Origin: Chara braunii
Lineage: Eukaryota; Streptophyta; Charophyceae; Charales; Characeae
Assembly (NCBI GenBank): GCA_003427395.1
Contig: BFEA01000121.1
Span: 1-64,000 of the forward strand
Length of the DNA: 64,000 nt
Reading direction: 5' to 3'
Below the pieces are notes generated by a model, which ran no database searches, was not told where the DNA came from, and saw only the letters and a program-made list of their open reading frames with translations. The translations under genes were made by a program, and so were the position numbers. Of the stretch, positions 10,976 to 22,110 are shown piece after piece. Within the stretch, counting starts at the first letter, position 1. Each line of letters opens with the position of its first letter.

Positions 10976-11163
10976 GTGGAGAAGGGGGGGACAATTCCTA
11001 TTTACAAGAGTAGAGCGTCAACAAGTGATTTAGCAATGAAGCTAGCCGAGAATCGCAGAGCAAGAATTAATTAATTTGAATTTATTCAAAATTAATTCGA
11101 GAATGTATTTTTCAATAAAATACAAAAGCGAAATTTTCAGGAATTTCCAAAAGAAAAGAAATA
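10976..11163 (-). other. Element A leader, left segment
   Basis: AT-rich, non-coding. It ends at the AATA duplication (11160-11163) made by element B and continues in the same style at 20108. Confidence 0.75.
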
Positions 11164-12166
11164 TGCGAGGATCTGGGTCCTCGGCAGGCCTAAGGGGGCC
11201 CCTGCTGCAAATGTGCCCGCCTTAAGTGAAGGCGGGCCTAAAATCTCGAGAGGCCCTAAGCTGTCAAATTCGTATTTGGGGTCCAAGCAATTTCGTCGCG
11301 CCTGTTGGTTGAGGAAAACACAGGCCGAGCAACAAAGAAATTCCACGGCCTGCTAGGCTTTTTCGAAAGTGCAAGCCTTGGGCGAGATTCGCAGCCTCAT
11401 ACACAGACAGTTGGGAGGCCCAACTGAATGAGGCCCAGTAGCTGAACCAGAGGCGCAGCATCCTGGGGCCTACCGAAGCTTCTGGGCCGAGGCGCAGGCC
11501 ATCCAGGCTGCAAAGGCAGGCAGACTCTTTCCATATAGGAAAAAGCTCGTTTCCTGGAGGTCGTTCAGGCACTCGCATGCTAGCGGCAACGCTGCTGGAG
11601 CGGACGCTCGTGGGCTGCTGCTGGCGTTGAGAGGCGAGGTGCAAGTGCGTGTGGTCGTGCAGGGAACAGGGCGTTGCTGAGGGCAGCGCCATAGCCCAGC
11701 GTCCGTAGCTGGCTGAGGGCTTGGTTGTACAGTGAGGCGCAACGGTGGTCTTCGGGTGTACAAAGGGAAGACGTGGGGGGGAAGACGAGGGGGAGAGAGA
11801 GATAAGGATGATGATGATGATGATGTGAGGGCACATACCTGGTATCGGCGATGGTCTGCATGGGGGACATCTTCAAGTACTTCAGAGGCTGCTGACGTCA
11901 ACAGTTGCATTGTCAATTAGTAGGCTAGTAGTAGCTGTGTAGGGAGTAGGTTGGGCGCCGAGCGCCAAGTAGGGAGATAGGGACTGGATACATATGTTGG
12001 TGGTGGCGAGTGAAAGCTCTCATTGACATTGGTTTTTAGTGCTACGATTCTCCATTGGTGTCATATTGGTGCAATGCTGCTTTCTGAACACTATGATACA
12101 ATCTGGCTTTCAATATGATTGTGCAATCTGATTATTGTCATCTCGCTATTGCTAATTTTCCTTGGA
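11164..12166 (+). repeat. Element B 5' LTR
   Basis: 1003 bp from TGCGAGGATC to CCTTGGA. It matches 19106-20103, including a (GAT)n tract at about 11808-11826. Both termini have mutated from the TG...CA form kept in the 3' copy (TGTGAGG...TTGCA): the start reads TGCGAGG and the end GGA. Confidence 0.9.
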
Positions 12167-12169
12167 ATT

Positions 12170-12181
12170 TGGTATCGGAGC
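12170..12181 (+). other. Element B primer-binding site
   Basis: TGGTATCGGAGC, three bases after the LTR end. It matches the plant-type initiator-tRNA-Met primer site (TGGTATCAGAGC) except at one position. Confidence 0.85.
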
Positions 12182-13111
12182 TGGTTCGAACTGCGCTCAT
12201 TGGTTCTTCTCAATAGTTGTTCGGTGCTTCGCATGAGGTGTGGGGCAGTGATAAGGCTTGGGCGTTGAACGTAAGGCGGCCCAGGGTCGAGTGGGCGCGC
12301 CAGGAAGCTATGAGGTGATATTAGGGGTGTACGCTGGATGATGAGAGCTCGCTGATGGGGCATTTAAGCCGAGGTGGAATTGCATTCTGCTGTTTGTTGT
12401 GTCGAGGCAAAGACCGGTCATCATAAATGCACATCAGGTTGCCGGTGAGAAATCTGTGTTTGGGGGCAGCATTATGAGGTACGTTGCTCTCTTCCTTGTC
12501 TACCCTCTTCATTACTTCTTACCGTGAGGAAGTGAATTCTGTCTTGAAAGTCCTCTCAATGTGAGGTGTCGCGAGCGCTCAACCTTGAGAGTCGACATTC
12601 TTCCTCGGCAGCAAGCTGGTGGGAGACGGGCGATGAACAAACGCTTTCCAAACCGTCTTTAAATATTTCTGCCGAGGACTCGGTGTTGATTTTGGCTGTG
12701 ATCGTCGTCATGTCTAAGACGTTAAATAATTCCTGAGGAGTTATGGGGGATCTCCTTAAATGCCTCCTGATCAGCCAGATCAAACCGGGTGTAAGGCTCG
12801 TTGCATGTGAGGATAAATAAAGTGCAGGGGCTGGCAGGTTCGACATTGACTTGGGGTACAGGGGTGGGCCAGATTGCACACCTTCAGACACGCTGCTCAA
12901 CCAGATGCTCAGGGCGTTGACACAAAATGACAACTCAAGAAGGATACATGGAGAGGGGGGGATTTTGGTAACTGTTCGCGGTGGCACTAATTAGAGAAAC
13001 TGCCATCCAACATACATCTCAACAGGTAGGTTATTTTTATTTTTGATTATTTAGTTGTTACGTACTTGTTAACAATTGACAGACAGATGCAGATAGGTTA
13101 GAATTTTCCTT
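12182..13111 (+). other. Element B leader
   Basis: Untranslated leader without a convincing reading frame. 12692-12786 is the genuine copy of the sequence misplaced by the mate-pair artefact at 10292-10386. Confidence 0.7.
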
Positions 13112-13552
13112 GTTGCATTGCAATCTGTGTAAGAATAATCTTAAAATAGAATTCAAATTTACCTGTAGGACCTGACATTAGTTGACACCTAACTACCTTA
13201 CTGTTTTTGTCCAGGCCGACCGAAATTAGTGGTGAATTATACTCGGTTGTGTGTCATGCTGAGGTAGGATTCAATGTGGATTCTAGTTTAGAGGAGGTGT
13301 TGCTGCAACAGGTCTTGTCTTTGTTTCACTATTTGCTTTACCTTTTATTAACACTTCATATGTGCGAAGTTGCATTGCAATCTGTGTAAGAGTAATCTAA
13401 AAATAGAATTCAAACTTACCTGTAGGACCTGACATTAGTTGACACCTAACTACCTAACTGTTTTTGTCCAGCCCGACCGAAATTAGTGGTGAATTATACT
13501 CGGTTGTGTGTCATGGTGAGGTAGGATTCACTGTGGATTCTAGTTTAGATCA
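13112..13552 (+). repeat. 257-bp tandem duplication in element B leader
   Basis: 'gttgcattgcaatctgtgta' begins both copies (13112 and 13369). Each continues to 'ggattctagtttaga' with few changes. Each contains a T-rich tract ending in 'tttttgtccag', which resembles a splice acceptor, just upstream of gag. Confidence 0.85.
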
Positions 13553-13567
13553 CACACACTGTAGCTC

Positions 13568-15380
13568 ATGAGTGATGCAAGCACTAGTGAGGAGGAGTTG
13601 TTAGTGGATGACCGTAGGACCACTCGTAGAACTGCTCTCAGTCGACCTTTGACTTTCCTAGAGTTAGGTCCAGGAGGCGGGAGGAGTCTGGGGAAAGAGG
13701 CTAGAGAGAGCAACGGCGAGGAGAGCAAGGAACACCGCGACCATCGCTAGGTCTAGAACTATAGCTAGCACAGGTGCAACCATGGCCACCTCTTCCATGT
13801 CGCATGCCTCTACACAGGCCACTTCGTCAGGAGTCAGTCAGAGTGGTTCTCAGGTTTCCGTTAGCCAAAGTGTTGGCTTGCAAGTCAGCCAGCAGGCTTA
13901 ACTCACGCCGGAGGATTATGAAATCCTCCAAGCAGAAGAACTTCAGGACGAGCTGCAGCGGCAGTTGGATGAAGCAGCAGAGAGAAGAAAAAAAGCTATA
14001 ATGAGGAGAGCTAGACTAAGTAGTAGATTGCAGGAACTAGGCAAGCTAGAAGCACCAGATGAGTCCTCACTTGATCTCGCTATGCAAGCATTGCGGAATT
14101 CGCTCTTGTGTGTGGCGGAGATGCAACTTGTTCAGCAGGAAGTGTTGGCTGAAATTGTGGCAAGCCAGAAACGAATTTTGGCTGCACTACAGGTTCCTCG
14201 CCCAGTGATGAGGCAGCCTCAGTTTGTTGTAGCTCCCCCGTCGACTGCTGGTCCATAATGACGCCGTCGCCGGTTGGGCCCTCGTTCTCACCTATGTTTG
14301 GCATGCCCCCTCCAGGTGGTTATGTAGCGACTAGTGGTCCGGTCCAGAGTCTCTGCTGTACCATCGACGGCAGGTTACTACAATCCCAGTGTCAAGCCAG
14401 GGCTAGGTTAGTGTGCAGCAACCTGTTATGGTGGCTATGCAGCCACTGCAGCAATCTCCTAGGCCAATGCAGCCTATGCAGCGGTTGCCCAAAATACCCT
14501 TGGTGAGACCTAAGCCCTTCTCTGGCGACAGGAAGAAGGATGAGGACTTGGATACGTGGGTGAGGACGGTGCCTACCTATGTGAGGCACAAGCTCACCAG
14601 GCCGGAGCAAGAAGTTGTAGTGGCTGCCTCCTTTTTAGAAGGGTCAACAGCCCGCTGGTTGAATGGCCTAGTATTGCAGCAGGGTTACGGTCAGAACTTC
14701 GATGCATGGGCCCAGGCCCAGACATTGGAAGACTTCGTACGGTCCGTGTATAATAGGTCGCATGACCCTCAAGGGGATCAAAAGGCCACAGAATCTTTGT
14801 GCTAGAAGGAACAAGAATGTTCGTGAGCTCATGGATACCGTAGAACGTCTACTCGTGGTACTTGGTGTGCGTTTTGACCATCAGGTTCTCCTCACGGATT
14901 ACCTAAGATGTCTGCCTTCAGAGGTGAGGACAAAGTTGGTAGATGAGGCCTATGTTGAACAACACAACTTCGCTTCTGTCAGCAAGAAGGCCCTAGATAT
15001 AGAGGCAAAGTTGGGGTCCGCGCATCAGAGTCAGGGAGATGGTAGGAAGAAGAGACTCCCCCAGGACAGGAAGAAGAAAGGGCAACTAATGTTCATCGAC
15101 CACGATGGTCAGACGACATAAATTGACGACTTCCTAGACCTTGGGGAGGAGACAGAGCACGATGGGGCCAGCGAGACTTCAGATGGGGGAGTCGTGGCAC
15201 TAATCAAAGAAAAGGTTAGAGGGACGGGGAAGAAGAAGGTAGGTCTACGGGTCAGGGCGACCAAGGAACGCCCGCATGGGTGAAACTTGGTTGAGGTGTG
15301 GAGCGACCGAGTTGCTAGGGGTACATGCATGAACTGTGGCAACCATGGCCACACTTCCAAACGTGCCGAGGCAAGAAAGT
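13568..15380 (+). pseudogene. Element B gag (decayed)
   Basis: Spread over several frames. It starts MSDASTSEEELLVDD at 13568 and soon stops. From about 13905 comes a long charged coiled coil (PEDYEILQAEELQDEL ... RLSSRLQELGKLE), ending 14258. The capsid region follows (PFSGDRKKDEDLDTWV, ARWLNGLVLQ; 14413-14805), then YLRCLPSEVRTKLVDEAY (14702-15121). A zinc knuckle CMNCGNHGHTSKR lies at about 15326-15360, with its last Cys lost by a one-base deletion. The order is normal for gypsy gag; the frames are broken at least four times. Confidence 0.85.
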
Positions 15381-15639
15381 CCTAACGAAGGTAGCCTCTC
15401 CAACGGTGGTGGGACTTTCTTCGAACTCTGGCGGTGCTTCTGCGAGCACTTCACAGGGAAACACCTCGGGCCAGTAGGAGTTTTAGCCGCTCTTACTTGC
15501 GCTGAAGTGGTAACGTTGCCTTCTCCACTTCAGGCGTTGGCCAGGGCTAATGACCCACATATCGCCCCGCAGACACATTCAGACCCACGGACGCTCTGTT
15601 CGAGAGATGTGTCTGAGGGCCTAGAACAGTTAGAGATTG

Positions 15640-16196
15640 AGTGGTCAGGGAAGGGCCCCAAAGACTCTTGGGCGATGATCAGTAGAGGTCCAAAAGATGA
15701 ACACTTCGTGGTAGAGGTTGGTGTAGGTGGTCAGAAGGTGGGGGCCTTTGCAGACATAGGCTCTACACGAAACTCCATCAGTCGTGCTTGTCTGGATAGA
15801 CTGCGCTTAGGGGACCAAGTGCAGCGGCTTAGCAGAATTGTAGCTTCTACGCTAGCCAACAAGCACTAGATGGTAGTTAAAGACTATGTCAAGGATGTAG
15901 TCTATTCCTTCTCTTATGGAGGACGGGAAGTGAGACATAAAATCTCATTCCTCGTCAACGACGAACTGCCCTTCAATATGCTACTAGGCATGTACTACCT
16001 CGAGGTTGCTCAACCTGAGTTTGATTGGGATAGAAAGGTGTTGTTACATAAGCTGCCAAATGGTAGGACCGTTAGACTGCAGAAGTTTAAAGCTAGCAGT
16101 CTAGTGGAAAACTACGGCTGCATGTGTGCCTCCTCTTTCTATAACTATTATAAGTGGAATTGTGAGGAGGGCATGTATCTAGTCTTTGTCTCTTAA
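15640..16196 (+). pseudogene. Element B aspartic protease (decayed)
   Basis: Retropepsin region: VEVGVGGQKVGAFADIGSTRN (active site), then after a TAG at 15867-15869 the same frame continues KDYVKDVVYSFSYGG and NDELPFNMLLGMYYLE (the closing LLG motif). The triad is D-I-G. The TAG sits in CACTAG where CACTGG (Trp) would fit. The frame stops at TAA 16194-16196 but reads on as the PR-RT linker ([17 protein letters not shown]). Confidence 0.82.
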
Positions 16197-16360
16197 AAAG
16201 GCGAGGCCGTTAAAACACCCCCAGAGATAGAATCAGTCGTCGCGCAATATTTCGACCTTTTTGAGGAGTCCACAGGCGTGGTAGAAAGGAAGGTGGTCCA
16301 TGCAATAGAGGTTGTCCCAGCGAAGTACCTAGCAAGGTACCTAGAGGACGCATCTATAGG

Positions 16361-17000
16361 ATGTCTCCTGCGAAGTTGGATGAGCTCCGCTGCCAGCTCA
16401 AGGAGCTCACAGAAAAGGGATGGATTCGGCCTAGTATCTCCTCTTACGGTGCGCTAGTACTAATTGTTCCTAAGAAGGGAGGTACACTGAGGATGTGGAT
16501 CGACTATAGGGGCCTCAATGCAATCACTATTAAAAACGCAGAGCCCCTACCCCGCATCGACGACCTATTGGATGCCGATACTTTACTAAGATAGATTTAA
16601 AGTCCGGATACCATCAAATTGCCATTAAACCAGAGGATCGACACAAAACCGCTTTTCAGACCAGGTACGGTCTGTATGAGTTTGTGGTGATGCCCTTTGG
16701 CCTATGCAATGCCCCTGGGACATTCCAGCACGCCATGAATAGGATATTTCACGAGTACTTAGACAAGTTTATCGTCGTGTACCTTGACGATATTCTTATC
16801 TTTAGTAGGACTATAGAGGAGCACGTTGAGCATTTGAAAATAGTGCTAGGTCTCCTAAGACAACACCAATACAAGATTGACTTGGAGAAATGCAAGTTCG
16901 GTCGCACCAAGATCTTGTACTTGGGTCATGAAATCTCTGCGGATGGGTTGAGGACGGATGATGCTAAGGTGGCCAGCATACGAGACCGTTACTGAGGTCA
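16361..17000 (+). pseudogene. Element B reverse transcriptase (decayed)
   Basis: Motifs in order: [54 protein letters not shown] (out of frame with the preceding part), MPFGLCNAPGTFQ, VVYLDDILIF and ILYLGHEIS. The three catalytic aspartates are present. Frameshifts lie near 16580 and 16980. Confidence 0.92.
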
Positions 17001-17520
17001 GATCATTTTTGGGGATGATGGGCTACTATCGTCTTTTTGTGAAGAACTATCGTACTCGAGCTTCCCGATTAACATATCTAACTCGACTTGACACCCCTTG
17101 GGAGTGGACTGAAGAGTGTGAGGCGGTCTTCTGGAAACTGAAGTATGCTCTGACAAACTACGAAGTCCTCAAACTGTCTGATCCTGATAAGCCATTTGTC
17201 GTGACCACAGGTGTTAACCAATATGGCATAGGCGCAGTCCTTGCGCAAAAGGAGGGGCCAATGTCGAGCTAGCAAAGTCCACGTATGAGTGTGAGCTCTA
17301 TGCCCTGTGTAAAGCGCTGGTTCATTGGAGACATTATCTCCTAGGCAGATTCTTCTACGTGAGATCTGACCATGAGACCTTGCGCTGGATCAAGACACAG
17401 CCGGTGCTCTCTGATGCACTCAAGCTATGGATACAAGTGATAGACATGTATGCAACTTGATCCAATCAAGGGAGAGTACAACAAAGTGGCTGATGCACTA
17501 TCTCGTCGGGCAGCTTATGT
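16958..17520 (+). pseudogene. Element B RT connection and RNase H (decayed)
   Basis: VRSFLGMMGYYRLFVKNY is followed by the RNase H start VVTTGVNQYGIGAVLAQ. The family consensus here is TDAS, so the first catalytic Asp reads Gly. After a frameshift at about 17265 come STYECELYALCKALVHWRHYL, SDHETLRWI and, near 17500, ADALSR. The domain is inactive by mutation. Confidence 0.85.
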
Positions 17521-17569
17521 GGGCGCGTTAGCTACTGAATTTGGCATATCTAACGATCTAACTTGATCA

Positions 17570-19069
17570 TTGGTGGAAGCCTATCAGCAAGATCCAATTA
17601 TGTCTGAGATCATCCATAAATTCCAAGCGAAGGACAAAGTGACTTCGGATGAATTTACGATGGTAGACGGCTTCCTGTTTCTTGAGAAGGTAGGGAATAA
17701 AAGACCATGTGTGCCTAATAGAGAGTCTTTACGTAGTTTATTTCTAGGTGAGTGTCATGATGCAACTGGTTATTTTTGTTATAAAAAGACTTCAGCTAAC
17801 TTAGTGCAGAAATTTTGGTGGCCCACTATGATGCAAGATGCGAAAAAGTACGTTGAAACCTGCCAGGTTTGCCAAAGGGACAAACCTAGGACTCAGGCTC
17901 CGCTTGTGCTCATCAAGCCCTTGCCGAGTCCTGAAGGTTTTGGTCAGAGCGTGTCCATGGACTTCATGGATACTCTTGTGACCAGTAGGTCTGGGAAAAG
18001 GCACATCTTCGTAATAGTAGACCGCTTTTCTAAGTATGCAAGACTTATCGCTATGCTAAAAACTGTTAAAACTGACTATGTCATCAAGCTGTTTCTAGAT
18101 AACTGGGTTAGGGATTTTGGACTACCTACGTCGATAGCAAGTGATAGGGATGTAAGGTTTACCAGCGAACTGTGGCAGGCGACAGCTGACCAAATGGTTA
18201 CCAAGCTGCAAATGACGTCAGGGAATCAACCTGAGTCAAATGGCCAGGCAAAACAAATAAACCGGGTAGTACAGCACCTGCTTCGACATTATATTAAGCC
18301 AAGTCAGGATGACTGGGACGAGAAGTTACCTCTCATCGCCAGCCTGTACAACAATGCTGTGCACAGTACTACTGGTATGACTCCCAACCAGCTGCACCTT
18401 GGTTGGAAGCCCAGAACTGCACTCGACTTTCTTCTACTAGAAAGGCAACCCACTACAGCACCTAGCAGCATAGAGTTTGCTGTCACGTATGAACAGAAGC
18501 TGCAGCAGGCCGTCGAACATATTAGAAAGTCTCGGGATGCTATGATTGCATCTGAGAATAAACATAGACGGCCCTCTAACTTTCAGGTAGGTGATAGAGT
18601 CTAGGTAAAGTCATTTGAACTAGGTCAGGAGTTGGGGATTTCACGCAAACTGATGCCACAATACTTTGGGCCCTAGGAGATCTTAGACATTGTAGGGGAT
18701 CAACCAGATGGGCCTTCATACGTGATTCGTATTCCTGCACACTTGCGTACTTACCCTGTTTTCCATGCATCCAAGGTGGCACCTTTCGCTGCCACAGATC
18801 AGTTTCCCTCCAGGAGATCAATGCTGCTCCCAACCATGGATGGGCACGTGGACATTGACGATATCATCGAGCACAAGCTGATGCCTGTGCCCAAACCTCC
18901 AGGAAGGGGCCGACCACCAAAGGCACAGATGCAATACCGAGTGCGGTTCATACATCACATTGATCCACAAGAAGACCGGTGGTTCACAAAAGAGGAATTA
19001 ATGAAGACTGTTCCCCAAATTATCTCAAGTTACGAGAGAAAGCTGAAAGGGAAGCAGCCTATTACATAA
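17570..19069 (+). pseudogene. Element B integrase with chromodomain (two stops, lost catalytic Glu)
   Basis: A single frame of 500 codons, interrupted only by TAG at 18602-18604 and 18674-18676. The N-terminal zinc finger reads CHDATGYF ... CQVCQ, with Tyr in place of the second His. Core: SMDFMD (Asp), ASDRDVRF (Asp), then ESNGQAKQIN, where the catalytic Glu is Lys. The C-terminus ends in a chromodomain (VDIDDIIEHK ... QYRVRFIHHIDPQEDRWF ... IISSYER), which in chromoviruses guides insertion to marked chromatin. Both stops lie in CTAG where CTGG (Trp) is expected. Confidence 0.93.
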
Positions 19070-19086
19070 GGACTTCTCAGAGGACT

Positions 19087-19105
19087 ATCGAAGAAAAGGA
19101 GGGAA
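19087..19105 (+). other. Element B polypurine tract
   Basis: GAAGAAAAGGAGGGAA directly precedes the 3' LTR start TGTGAGG. Confidence 0.85.
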
Positions 19106-20103
19106 TGTGAGGATCTCGGTCCTCGGCAGGCCTAAGGGGGCCCCTGCTGCAAATGTGCCTGCCCTAAGTGAAGGCGGGCCTAACAAATCCCGAGAGGCCC
19201 TAAATTGTCAAATTCGTATTTGGGGTCCAGGCAGTTTCGTCGCGCCAGTTGGTTGAGGAAAACATAGGCCGAGCAACAAGGAAATTACACGACCTTCTAG
19301 GCTTTTCCGGAAGTGCAGGCCCTGGGCGAGATTCGCAGCCTCATACACAAACAGTTGGGAGGCCCAACTGAATGAGGCCCAGTAGCTGCACCAGAGGCGC
19401 AGCATCCTGGGGCCTACCGGAAGCTTCTGGGCCCAGGCCCAGGCCCCCCAGGCTGCGAAGGCAGGCAGACTCTTTCGATATAGGAAAGAGCTCGCTGCCT
19501 GGAGGTCATTCAGGCACTCGCATGCTAGCGGCAGTGCTGCTGGAGCGGACGCTGGTGGGCTGCTGCCGGCGCTGAGAGGCAAGGTGCAAACGCGTGTGGT
19601 CGTGCAGGGCGCTGCTGAGGGCAGCGCCATTGCCCAGCCTCCATAGCTGGCTGAGGGCTTGGCTGTACAGTGAGGCGCAGGGGTGGTCTTCGGGTGTACA
19701 AAGGGAAGACGTGGGGAGGAAGACGAGGGAGAGAGAGGGAGAATGATGATGATGATGATGATGTGAGGGCACATACCTGGTATTGGCGATGGTCTAGATG
19801 GGCGACATCTTCAAGTACTTCGGAGGCTGCTGACGTCAACAATTGCATTGTCAATTAGTGGGCTAGTAGTAGCTGTGTAGGGAGTAGGCTGGGCGCCCAG
19901 TGCCAAGTAGCGAGATAGGGACTGGATACATATGTTGGTGGTGGCGAGAGAAGCTCTCATTGACATTGGTTTTCAGTGCTATGATTCTCCATTGGTGTCA
20001 TATTGGTGCAATGCTGCTTTCTGAACACTGTGATACGATCTGGCTTTCAATGTGATTGTGCAATCTGATTATTATCATCTCGCTATTGCTCATTTTGCTT
20101 GCA
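19106..20103 (+). repeat. Element B 3' LTR
   Basis: 998 bp, TGTGAGG...TTGCA, better preserved at its ends than the 5' copy. It has a (GAT)n tract at about 19744-19763. It is followed by AATA, the target duplication. Confidence 0.92.
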
Positions 20104-20659
20104 AATAATTAATTCCGAGAAAAAAAAGATATTAGTTCAGTCGCGAATTAATTCAAACGAAAGGATTTTTGAATTACAAAAATTCCGAAGAATAATTAGT
20201 CAGAATAATTTTCGAAGTTCGTAGTTTTCAAAAAAAAATTGAAAACGAGTTAATTAAAAATATTGTCGAAAAGAAAATGCCAGAAAATCTAGGCTACCAG
20301 CCGGGCCGCCCGGGTACCGGGTGGCCAGCCCGTGCAAGGTCCCAGGAAAAAAAAAAAAAAAAAAATCCAAAAATTCTGAAAAAAAAAACTATGTTATGCA
20401 GAAAAATAAACTGAACAACTTTTGCCTCAGGGTCACATTGAAATTCTTCACCAAATTTAAAATAAAAAATAACATTCAAAAAAAAATTTATTTTTTTTAA
20501 TTGTTTTGGCCCAGCCGGGCAAGTGACCCCGGGCCACTCTGGTAGCCTATCAGGAAATGATTTAATTAATTCTGAATTATTTCGAATTACAAAAATTTCG
20601 AGAAACAATTGATTACGAAGAAATGCGTAATTTCAAAATTTTTGAAAAATAATTAATTA
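20104..20659 (-). other. Element A leader, middle segment
   Basis: AT-rich DNA between elements B and D that continues the leader of A. It has repeated 'gaattacaaaaatt' and 'ttcgaattac' motifs, also seen at 51600-51800, and long A and T runs. No coding signal. Confidence 0.75.
20291..20548. mobile_element. Possible MITE-like insertion
   Basis: 258 bp bounded by the perfect 10-bp inverted repeat AGGCTACCAG...CTGGTAGCCT. GC-rich ends (CCGGGC-type motifs on both sides) enclose an A-rich middle. It lies inside otherwise GC-poor leader DNA. No clear target duplication is visible, so it could also be a structured element of the A leader. Confidence 0.4.
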
Positions 20660-22016
20660 TGTAATGACCCGCCATAACACAGACTGAGAACACTGCTGAT
20701 TTCTGAAGTTCTGCCGATGGAATGGATGCCTTGCCAAGATTCCCGCATTATGCTGTGTTTTCTAAGTCTGTATGTGTGCGTGCCTGTTGACTTGCGTGCC
20801 TGTCTGAGTGCTTGTCGGCATGAGTGTGTGTGTGACCCGTAAGGGTACTTGCTTGTTTGGCAGGCCCGTAGGGCCGGTACTTACCTGTGGCCGTGGCATT
20901 GAGGGTGGCAGCAGGGGAAAACACTCGAGTAGCGGAGGCAGGGGCCCCCGACACCTGGAGCAGCGGAAAAGCACTCAAGTAGCAGGTAGGCCGGTACCGC
21001 ACCCAGTAGCAGTAGATGTGCCGGGTACTCGAGGCGGAGCAGAAGAAGAGAAAGTTGGCATTTTTAGAGGCCCAGTAGCGGTAGGCCGGTACCAGTCCAC
21101 ACAGTCTGAATCTAGAGCCTGTGCGGGCAATATCAGAGTCTGCAACGATGTTTCCCTCCGAAAAGGAGGAGGTACCGGTTGCTTGGGAGGCCGAGCGGCC
21201 TGGAAGTCACCGCCCAGGAGGCAAGCAGGCCGCTATATCAAGAGGCTGAGGCAATAGCTCAGCCTCATTCTTCAGTGTGCAAGTTTGGCGACACGCTGCT
21301 GGAGCGCTGGCTGGAGTGGCGCTGGGTACTACAGCGCTGCTGGGAGGAAGAAGCTGGGAGATTCCACCTTGCCTATGATGGAGCTTTACTGGTAGGAGGA
21401 GGAGGGAGAAGGGGACCAAGGAGGAGAGTGGCGAGGCACTTACTGGCTATGGTAGACACCATCTTCAATTCCTTGCTAGGCTCTGCATCAGGAAGGCCCC
21501 AGTGGGGGTAGTGCCGCATCAAGGAAGCTCGGGATAGAGTCAGGAATGGTGGCTGAGTGGGCAGCGGCATAGCTGCATGGTGATGACCTTGAAGTGGGGC
21601 AGCGGCATAGCTGCTTTGGGTTGTCCTTTGGACAGGAGGCTGAAGCCTCAGTAGTCCGCTATAGCCTCGGCCTGTATGTAGAGAAAGAGGAAGGGTTGCC
21701 ATGGCTATGGTGGACCTCATGTTGTGCCTGGAGTAGAAGTGGGATCCGGACATTGGTTCTGGTTCAGTCATTCAACATTATTATTGTTATTTCTTGTGTG
21801 AATAAGAGGGAGGAGATAAGGAGGAAGGGATTGGTTGGCGAAAAAGAAGAGCCTTGACATTGGTCTATGCTGGAGTATATCATCTTCTTCTTCTTTCTCA
21901 CTTCTTCTTCTTCTTTCCCTTTCTTTCCTCTCAAGATCAGTCAATTTCTTTTTCCAATTGGATGGCGTTGTACTTTCAGATGAATGTATACTTCGAAATT
22001 GGCCAGGATCGTAACA
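20660..22016 (+). repeat. Element D 5' LTR
   Basis: 1357 bp. Aligns along its whole length with 50186-51554 and, inverted, with 56410-57586. A CT-rich stretch near 21880-21940 is shared with the 3' copy. Confidence 0.92.
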
Positions 22017-22017
22017 T

Positions 22018-22029
22018 TGGTCTCAGAGC
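22018..22029 (+). other. Element D primer-binding site
   Basis: TGGTCTCAGAGC, one base after the LTR. It is one mismatch from the TGGTATCAGAGC type. Confidence 0.8.
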
Positions 22030-22069
22030 GGATTCTACTTGCTGGCGAGAGTTGACTTTGCTGCCATAA

Positions 22070-22110
22070 CCCTAACCCTAGTGGTAAGGGCTAACCACTT
22101 AGGGTTAGGG
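22070..22110 (+). other. Telomere-like hairpin in element D leader
   Basis: CCCTAACCCTAGTGGT (22070-22085) pairs with ACCACTTAGGGTTAGGG (22094-22110) with one bulged base and an 8-base loop. It lies 40 bases after the primer-binding site, where retroelements often carry structured packaging or dimer signals. The role is inferred only. Confidence 0.7.

Larger units (their letters stand above)
11164..20103 (+). mobile_element. Element B: chromovirus-type Ty3/gypsy LTR retrotransposon
   Basis: Full-length copy of 8.94 kb in plus orientation, with LTRs of about 1.0 kb, a primer-binding site and a polypurine tract. The 4-bp duplication AATA flanks it (11160-11163, 20104-20107). Order: leader, gag, PR, RT, RNase H, INT with chromodomain. 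Coding parts carry several frameshifts and stops, so this copy cannot act on its own. It lies inside the leader of element A. Confidence 0.92.

Noticed and set aside
22070-22110. Interstitial telomere or chromosome-fusion site.
   Set aside because: Only two repeats per arm, in inverted order, at a fixed place in a retroelement leader.
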